A stretch of DNA of 64,000 bases from Hortaea werneckii. Taxonomy: Eukaryota; Ascomycota; Dothideomycetes; Mycosphaerellales; Teratosphaeriaceae. Numbering within the stretch: position 1 is the first letter of the stretch; each line of letters opens with the position of its first letter. The position numbers were made by a program, and so were the translations under genes. Under the pieces are notes generated by a model, which was not told the origin of the DNA, ran no database searches, and was given only the letters and a program-made list of their open reading frames with translations. Below are positions 56,711-64,000 of this stretch, one piece after another. Where the stretch lies: the NCBI GenBank assembly GCA_037044905.1, contig JBAOKB010000103.1, positions 1 to 64,000 on the forward strand, read 5' to 3'.

Positions 56711-57574
56711 CTACTTGATCAGTTCCGCAACGTCCTTGACATCACGCTTCAACACCTCGCCGTCCTCCATACCAAAGTACACCGCCACCGGCTTCTGTCC
56801 GCCCGGCAACCCGGCCGCCTGCGCCTCATACCCGTTCATGCCGTGGAACAGCCCGACCTCAAGCACGCCGCTCATCTGCTTGATCCGCTCCGCCAGCGTG
56901 GTGATATCCCACTGCCCATTCTTCCCGCTGCCGTCCATCCCGTTCTTCGCGTCAAGCGTCGTCAGCAACTTTGGGAAAGGCGCGTCAATGATATAAAACG
57001 ATTGATCGGTCTGAATCGGTCCTGCCTTGGCTACGGTCTGTTCCCGAAGCTTGGGATCCGTGGACCCAATGGCTTTCAGCTCCTTCAACACCGAGGCGTG
57101 CGCGATCGGCGCGACTTCAATGGGGATGGATGGCCACTGCGTGAGCAGCCGCTTCTGGTTCTTGCGGTAGTCGGCTATACACACGAACTTCTTGCTCCGG
57201 CACGCGACGAGCTTCTCCTGGAAGAGACATGCGCCGCCGCCTTTGATGCAGTTGAGTTCCTCGTCGACCTCGTCCGCCCCGTCGAAGCAGACGTCCATGA
57301 CGCTGTCGCCGGGGAGAGAGTCGAAGGCGATAGGGTTGAGTCCTGCGGACTCGATGACTTTCCGGCTGTTCCATCCCGTGGGCACGAACCAGTTCATGTG
57401 GTTGGCAGGCGGCGGGTTCTTCTGCAGGTGGTCCTTGATAGCTTCGACGCCGTAGACGATGGTACTGCCGGAGCCGATGCCGACGAAGCGCATGTCGGAG
57501 CGGAAGTGCTCTGCGACTGCGCGGTAGGCGGCTTTGCGCTTGGCCGATTCGACGGGGGATAGTTCGGCTGACAT
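56711..57574 (-). CDS. RKI1: Ribose-5-phosphate isomerase
   Basis: One exon, 287 residues, from ATG 57574. A GTG-initiated longer frame is not preferred. It interconverts ribose-5-phosphate and ribulose-5-phosphate in the non-oxidative pentose phosphate pathway. The RpiA fold shows FVGIGSGSTIVYGVEAI (phosphate-binding), FDGADEVDEELNCIKGGGACLFQEKLVACRSKKFVCIADYRK with the catalytic acid and Lys in the usual places, and GLPGGQKPVAVYFG near the end. Complete length for a fungal member. Overlapping ORFs on the other strand are shadows. Confidence 0.95.
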   Translation of the reverse strand: MSAELSPVESAKRKAAYRAVAEHFRSDMRFVGIGSGSTIVYGVEAIKDHLQKNPPPANHMNWFVPTGWNSRKVIESAGLNPIAFDSLPGDSVMDVCFDGADEVDEELNCIKGGGACLFQEKLVACRSKKFVCIADYRKNQKRLLTQWPSIPIEVAPIAHASVLKELKAIGSTDPKLREQTVAKAGPIQTDQSFYIIDAPFPKLLTTLDAKNGMDGSGKNGQWDITTLAERIKQMSGVLEVGLFHGMNGYEAQAAGLPGGQKPVAVYFGMEDGEVLKRDVKDVAELIK

Positions 57575-58365
57575 GGTTGAGTGTGTTGTTGTTGTTGTTG
57601 CTGTCCTGGATGAGTTGAGGGCAAGGCGGGTAGGTGCAGGATGGAAGGTCCGGATCTGGTGGGGAGGAGAGGTGAAGGTGGAGGTGTTGTACACGTGGGA
57701 AGAAGTCCAAGGCGCTAAGAGGGATCTCGGTCTCGGTCTAGGTCGAGTGGTGGCCGCGGGGAGGGTGGAGAGCAGGTTGGTTGCTGGAGGGAGACAGGTT
57801 CATTAATACTTCTTGCTTGGCTCAACGGAGATGGTGGAGATGGGTGGGATGGGCTTACTTCTGGACATACAACTGATTTCCTCCGGGGTACTAATAGTTG
57901 TTCTGTATATGCTTGCGTCTGCTGAAGGTGGATTGCTCGGTTGAAAGCATCCACTTCACGTGCCCTGTGATGACAGCCCTGGAGCGGTTGACGGAGTGCC
58001 CGGTGACGGCATTGGGAGCTGTCAAGGTTCTGCCCGATGCCTTCGCGCTCTCGCTTCTCGCTTCTCGCCTCGTTCGCCGACGCCCGAAGCCCATGCCCCG
58101 CCATTCCCATTCCCATTGCGTTACTCGCAGCAGTTGCCCCTCATCCTGTGGCGCTGTTGGTGTGGCTGGTCTGTCCTCGATACTACCTGGGTATGTACGG
58201 TTGTACCCGTGGACGCGATGAATGTGGCGTCAGCTATCGCGAACCCGAACCCATGACGAAAGCCGGACAGTCGAAGACCACCTGCAATCTCAAACCCGAA
58301 TCAATTTCATAAACTCGAATCTCAACTACTGTCGCTACTCGGTACTACCTACATACCGCTGTATC
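57575..58365. other. Divergent intergenic region RKI1 / ULA1
   Basis: 791 bp between divergent starts. GTT repeats just upstream of RKI1 (57584-57600, TTGTTGTTGTTG). Nothing else recognised. Confidence 0.55.
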
Positions 58366-60158
58366 ATGGCCACCGACGACATCCCGCCACCGCTCCACGA
58401 TATCCCCACTGCCAAAGAGAAGAAGTATGACCGACAACTACGACTCTGGGGCGCCAGCGGTCAAGTCGCGCTGGAGGAGACGCATATCCTCCTCATCAAC
58501 AACGGTTCCGGCGTGACCGGCGTGGAAACCCTCAAAAACCTCGTCTTGCCAGGCATCGGCCAATTCACCATTCTCGATCCCACCATCGTGTCCGAGGCCG
58601 ACTTGGGCGTCAACTTCTTCCTTGAACATGCATCGCTGGGCAAGTTCAGAGCAGCCGAGACGGTGAAGCTGTTGATGGAATTGAATCCGACATGCCAAGG
58701 TCATGCTATCACTGAAGTATGAAGACTCGACCTCGTTCTGAAGGTTGACTCTCACTGACCGTGTTGCAGCCTCTCGAAACTTTCATTACTCGGGAGAATC
58801 CCTTGGCTAAATACAACCTCATCCTCGCCGCAGCACCCATCGAGCCTTCCATCCTAGCACAGATTCAGACCCACGCCCAAAAACAGCAGATTCCCGCATT
58901 GTACCTCCACTCCGTCGGCTACTTGTCCTCCTTTACCGCCCTCCTACCGTCTGCTTTTCCTATCGTCGACACCCATCCAGATCCCACTGCCACCACCGAC
59001 TTGAGATTACTAAAACCATGGCCCGAGCTGCTACACTTCGCCAAGGAGAAGACGACTGGGTTAGAAGAAGGCTCCATGAGCGCGAACGACAAGGCACACA
59101 TTCCGTGGGTCTGCTTACTGCTGCACTACTTGGAGAAGTGGAAAGAGTCACACGAAGGCAAAGTCCCAGAGAACTACAAGGAGAAGACCGATTTCAGAAG
59201 CTCAGTGAGGTCAGGTGATGCCAATGAGGAGAACTTCGACGAGGCCTGTGCCGCAGTCCTGAAATCTCTAAACCCACCCACACCACCTAGCTCAGTTCGC
59301 GAGATCCTCTCCGCCTCTGAAACAACCAAACTCGATGCCGAATCACCATCGTTCTGGCTCATCGCCCACGCAGTGCACACCTTCTACACCGAGCATAATC
59401 AACTACCTCTTCCAGGCGCTGTACCAGACATGAAAGCGCAATCAGCAGACTACATCAAGCTCCAAAACATCTACAAGCAGAAAGCCCGCGATGACTGCGC
59501 CCAAGTCATCGCCACCGTGCGCAAGCTCGAAAAGACCACCGGTCGCTCCCCAGAGGCAGCGATCGAGGAGAAAGAAATAGAGAACTTCTGCAAAGGCGCC
59601 GCCCACATTCATCTAGTCCGCGGACGACCTTGGCAAATCGCCGGATTAGAAGAAGGCGAAGGCAAAGGAGAGGGAAGAAAGCCAGTGAAATTCAACGACC
59701 GCGCCAAGGCAATGGCGATGGAACTCACAATGCCCGAGAGTCTAATAGGTCTCCACCTGGCCTTCCTCGCCTGGGACGAATACACTGCGACTCACTCCAC
59801 ACCCGCGCACAGTGGCGGTGGCGAGCTACCTCAAATGCCGGGGAGCAGAACAACCGAGGATTGGCAGACGGACGTGGAGAAAGTCACGGGCATCGCGTTC
59901 CGCATGCTCGACCTACTCATCAAGGAAGCCGGCACGCACATCGAAGACCCGGAGTACTCGGATGCAAAGGCCAAAGTAGGCGACTTCTGTATGGAGTTGG
60001 TCCGGGCGGGAGGTGGCGAGCTCCACAATATCGCCAGTTTGATGGGAGGGTTGATTTCGCAGGAGGTGATTAAGATTATCACCCGCCAGTATGTCCCTGT
60101 GGATAATACGTGTTTGTTTGATGGGGTCAAGAGTCGGAGTCAGGTGTTGAGGTTGTAG
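58366..60158 (+). CDS. ULA1: NEDD8-activating enzyme E1 regulatory subunit (Ula1/APP-BP1)
   Basis: Two exons, 58366-58716 and 58770-60158, with a 53-nt intron, in phase, 579 residues. MATDDIPPPLHDIPTAKEKKYDRQLRLWGASGQVALEE is the ThiF-type start. GSGVTGVETLKNLVLPGIG is the Rossmann-like part of the E1 adenylation fold; the regulatory subunit lacks the catalytic Cys, which is in Uba3. The body has the helical insertion typical of APP-BP1 (WLIAHAVHTFYTEHNQLPLPG), and the end (GGLISQEVIKIITRQYVPVDNTCLFDG) matches the family. It forms the heterodimer that activates NEDD8/Rub1, hence cullin-RING ligases. Confidence 0.95.
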
Positions 60159-61114
60159 GGATTGGGAGAAGGGAGAGGAGGGATGGGTAGGTCGGCGAAG
60201 GGCAGGAGTCATGAGGCTGAATGAATGAATGAGACGTTCAAACGTGGCATACGGTGGCAATTGCACTTGCTGACCTTTCTTTTCTTTTTGCCCCGCATGC
60301 AACACATAACTTACATTATTAGCACCGCTTCTTGAAATGGCCGCAGTGAGAGACTAGCTCACTCGGCGCCCGCATATATAACCCTAACGCGTACAGTCCG
60401 ATCTCGACATAGGAGTCTTTCGACGAGCAATACCGCTCTACAGTTCGAACTCGATGTAGGAATCGTCCGACTAACAAAACCGCACTCTATGTTAACGAAT
60501 CCCCGTTAGCTTTTTCGCTCTCGACGCCACTGTATATCACCTTCGATGTAGCAATACTTCCTCCATAGCAAATGAGATGCATTGATTCCTTATTAGCAAG
60601 TTTAGACTGTATGAACATATACTCCGTTAGCTTTTTTACTCTCTACGCCACTGTATATCGCCTTCGGTGTAGCAACATTCCCTCTAGAAAATGAGATACG
60701 TCCGATAAGTATAGACTATATGAATATGATCTCCGTTACCTTTTTTGCTCTCTACGCTACTGTATATCCCCTTCGGTTAGCAATACTCCTTCTGTAGCAA
60801 TGAGAAACACCGAGTTTCACGATCCTTATAGGAAGTTTAGGCTGTGCAGTCCCAGCCCGACATAGGAATCTTTCGAACTAGCAATACCGCTCTACACCTA
60901 TGATTTCCGTTAGCTTCTTTGCTCTCTACGCTACTGTATATCACCTTAAGTTAGTGAGAGTCACTCTGCAGCAATGAGACATGTTCGATTTTCACGGTTC
61001 TTATATGAAGATTAGACTGTAGATGATCACGAGTACCGGCCTACGAGGCTTGCGCCGTCCTCCAGTAACGCCATTTGAATCCCCTTTCTCGTAACACGTC
61101 ATGCTCTGCTTCTA
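60159..61114. other. Intergenic region with expanded X-Y repeats
   Basis: 956 bp between the convergent stops of ULA1 and NNT. 60394-61022 is filled by the X-Y repeat array; the rest is 3' UTR. Confidence 0.6.
60394..61022 (+). repeat. Expanded array of X-Y modules
   Basis: Order by eye: X (60394-60440), X (60441-60489), Y (60503-60610), Y (60623-60720), Y (60733-60846), X (60847-60897), Y (60905-61022). X has CAGTYCGAWCTCGAYRTAGGA and AATACCGCTCTA. Y has CCGTTAGCTTTTTYGCTCTC, ACGCYACTGTATAT and GAAGTTTAGACTGT. The same X-Y pair occurs singly near 22.1 kb. Modules differ by substitutions and small indels, so it is old. Confidence 0.8.
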
Positions 61115-64000
61115 GCTACTGACCACTGCTCAGTGCCGACTTGAGAGCATCACAGGTCGCTTTGGCGTCGCCGAAAAGCATCTTGGTGTTGGACGAGTAG
61201 AACAGCGGGTTGACAATGTCAGCGTATCCCGAGCCCATACCGCGTTTCATAACGACCACCTGCTTCGACTTGTAGGCTTCGATGATAGGCATTCCCGCGA
61301 TCGGACTACATTTTTACCGTTAGGTCAGTATACTTCCATTACAATGGTTCAGAGAGTAGATAAATCGGCTTACCTGTCTTTTTCAAGCGCAATCGGGTTC
61401 ACAGTATCATTAGCACCAATCACGACCGTCAGATCCACGTCTTCAAACCCTTCTTCGTTGATCTCATCCATCTCCAACACGATATCATACGGCACGCTGG
61501 CCTCGGCCAGCAACACATTACACTGGCCCGGCATCCTGCCCGCCACAGGATGAATGGCGAATTTGACCTCGACACCTTGAGATCGGAGGAAACTGACCAT
61601 TTCCGCAATAGGGTACTGTGCTTTCGCGACTGCCATGCCGTATCCGACAACAATGACGACTTTCTGCGCTTCCCGGAGCGAGACAGCTGTCTCTTCCACT
61701 GTTGTCTGAGTAATCTCGCCTTCGATCTTCCGATCGGGGTTCCCTGCTGGGGCTGAGATGCCGCCGAAAAGGACATTTGTAAGTGAGCGGTTCATGGCGA
61801 CACACATGATGTATGAGAGGATAGAACCGGAAACGCCAATAAGAGACCCGACTGTGGTGAGGATGGGTGAGTCCAGCATGAAGCCTTCCGCTACCAACGC
61901 GAAGCCCGAGTATGCATTTAGGACAGTGATAACGACTGGCATGTCCGCTCCGCCGATTGCCGCCGTGGTCGTGAAACCCTTGGCGAAGGATAAGGCGGTG
62001 TTGGCTGCGAGACAGGTAGCTGCGACGGCCGGCGCGCCTGGTGCTCCTGCAATGAAAGCTCCCATGGTTGCAACGTTACCAGTGAGTAGACCCACGTTGA
62101 TTAGATGGCGACCAGGTAGGACCGTAGGACGACTGGACATCTTTCCAGCAAGCTTCATGAAGGCCACAATTGAGCCCGTGAAAGTCACACCGCCGACAAG
62201 CACACCGAGGTAGCCTGTGACCATGTGGAGCATGTCAAGATGCTGTACGGCTGCCATGATGGACCCGATACTGGTTAGCACAGCAGCAAGACCAACGACC
62301 GAGTGCAAGGCTGCAACCATCTGTGGAAGCTCAGTAGGACCAATACGCCGTCCTAGAAGAGCACCGATCAGACTTCCGGCTCCTGCTACGCCCAGACACT
62401 GGATAAGCGTCTCAGGGGCAAACCCGACTGCTGAGAGCGAAGCGAGCACACCCGAGCCAACACCCAGCATCCCCATCAGGTTGCCTGTCCGAGCTGTCGT
62501 CTGAGAAGCAAGTCCAGTAAGCGAGCCGATACATAGCAGACTACTGGTGAGATAGCCGGCCTGCACCAAGCCTGCCATCCCCGTACTAGCAGCCATGAGA
62601 TACCCACCACCGAACAGCAACCCGGGAACGGCATAGAGCCAGGGGTATTCTGGAGGATCGGTTGGTCGACGAAACATATCCAACATACGTTTCGTGATAA
62701 CGAAACCACCCGCGACGTTGACGAACGCCAGGAGAACAGAAGTGGCCCCTAGCACCTGAGGGAGAGTCTGGGGCAGATATCCTCCGCCCATGATGAAGAA
62801 GCCTCCGATTCCGACCATGCCGCTGATGGCGTTGGTGACGCTCATGAGGGGGCTGTGGAGAGCAGGAGTCACGCCCCAGACGACTCGGTATCCGATTAGG
62901 CCGGCGAGGGAGAAGGTAAAGAAGTTGCTCATGAAGAGGGGTCCGGTGGCTTTGCCTAGGGCTAGTGCAGTTCCCATTGCGCCTGTGACGGCAGTCACTT
63001 CACGTGTGGCCTTCTGCCATGGAGTCAGAGCCAACGTCTCCGCTTCCTTAGGAGCTTCGGCAGGCTTTGGCGCCGAAGCCGGTGGCGCAAGCGGAGGGGG
63101 TGGTTCGAGGAGATTCCCATCATGTGTGACGATTGAACGGCGGACGACTTCGTCGTTGAGATCGATTCCGAAGTGCCCTTCTTTGTTTGAGATTGAGAGC
63201 AGGAACTTGGTGATATTGTTGGAGTACAATGTTGACGACTGAGTAGGTAGGCGGGATGGGAGATCGGTGTAACCGATGACTGTCACGCCTTGGTGGTAGG
63301 CCAACTCACCAGGTACGGTGACTTCGCAGTTACCGCCGTTCTCAGCGGCCAAGTCAACAATGACACTTCCGGGTTTCATGAGCCCCACCATCTCTTCGGT
63401 GATCAACGTCGGTGCTGGTTTGCCGGGGATAAGGGCGGTTGTAACGATAATGTCAACTTCACGGCACTGCTGCGCGAAGAGCTTCATCTCAGCCTCGATG
63501 AATTCTTTGGACATCACCTTGGCATAGCCGCCACCTCCAGAGCCCTCCTCTTTCATGTCAACCTCGATGAACTCAGCACCAAGTGACTGGACTTGTTCTC
63601 GTACAGCGGCGCGAGTATCGAAGCCGCGGACGATAGCACCCATTCGACGAGCAGTTGCAATCGCACTCAAGCCGGCAACACCAGCTCCAATGACCAAAAC
63701 CTTGCACGGTGGGACTTTTCCGGCTGCGGTAGTCTGACCAGTCATGTACCGGCCGAAATGGTTACTAGCTTCTAGCACAGCTTTGTAACCTGCAATGTTC
63801 GCCATGGACGAAAGGACATCGAATCCCTGCGCACGTGTGATACGTGGGATCATATCCATGGCGAAGCTAGTTAGCTTCTTCTCCTGGTAGGTGTCGATAA
63901 TGCGCTTGTTGCGATCCAAAGTCGGTTGCAGCATGCTGATGATAACGCCATTTTCCTTGAAGCCCTCGATAAAGTTGTTCGGGCTCAAAGTCGTGCTCCT
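61115..64000 (-). CDS. NNT: NAD(P) transhydrogenase, fused, 5' end off window
   Basis: On the minus strand the frame is open at the right edge, so the N-terminal part of the NAD domain is missing. Exon 64000-61374 and last exon 61305-61115 are joined by a 68-nt intron (GTAAGC...TAG) in phase. Domain order: NAD-binding domain I ([30 protein letters not shown], then [15 protein letters not shown] and [14 protein letters not shown]), a Pro/Ala linker, about a dozen membrane segments (domain II), and NADP-binding domain III ([46 protein letters not shown]). It couples hydride transfer between NADH and NADP+ to proton movement, in the mitochondrial inner membrane in fungi that have it; the targeting end is outside the window. 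The linked subunits are in the animal-type alpha-beta order. Confidence 0.94.

Noticed and set aside
56843..57562. 239-codon plus-strand ORF and the 197-codon ORF ending at 57117
   Set aside because: Both are shadows of ribose-5-phosphate isomerase (minus).
60441..60489. tRNA or SINE in the X module (B-box-like GTTCGAAC)
   Set aside because: No A-box at the right distance and no cloverleaf could be drawn; kept only as a remark on the repeat.

Overview
The window looks like nuclear DNA of a filamentous ascomycete (Pezizomycotina). Genes are dense on both strands, introns are short (about 46-127 nt) with GTAAGT-like donors and CAG/TAG acceptors, and the gene types are typical of moulds: a 1,532-residue flavodoxin-fused sulfite reductase beta subunit, a peroxisomal Lon ending in SRL, a 2EXR/F-box-like protein, a secreted BBE-type flavoenzyme and a fused NAD(P) transhydrogenase. 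A Dothideomycete is my guess from the style of the secreted and lineage-specific proteins. Nothing in the window proves it.

Layout. 1-14295 is a growth-control and ribosome segment: IML1 (TORC1 inhibitor, minus strand, cut at the left edge just short of its stop), a divergent eIF4E-binding/4E-T-like protein, URB1 (60S biogenesis) and a SET-domain protein. 14993-30264 holds an uncharacterised Cys/His-cluster protein, MET5 (sulfite reductase), a 97-residue orphan, the mitochondrial-type tRNA(Ile)-lysidine synthetase and peroxisomal Lon. 31016-43669 is an accessory segment: an acidic (Glu/Asp)n protein, a GPI-type secreted glycoprotein, a seven-exon putative secreted protein with a probable GC-AG intron, a GT17 glycosyltransferase, a short-chain dehydrogenase, two diverged copies of a dispersed repeat, a decayed ORF locus and a coiled-coil orphan built on 21-bp repeats. 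43964-64000 returns to mostly housekeeping genes: a 2EXR protein, bifunctional PFK-2/FBPase-2, a BBE oxidoreductase, an OTU deubiquitinase, ribose-5-phosphate isomerase, the NEDD8 E1 regulatory subunit and the transhydrogenase (5' end outside the window).

Functional links are loose, as usual in fungi. IML1, the eIF4E-binding protein and URB1 all act on the TORC1-translation-ribosome axis and sit side by side. MET5, RKI1 (pentose phosphate pathway) and NNT all bear on NADPH supply or use. Three things stand out as under-described: an array of eight PPG-hydrophobic motifs in the eIF4E-binding protein, a TACCTAGGTA palindrome recurring in promoters, and a modular X-Y non-coding repeat present once near 22.1 kb and expanded near 60.4-61.0 kb. 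I saw no CRISPR array, rRNA, convincing tRNA or intact transposon.
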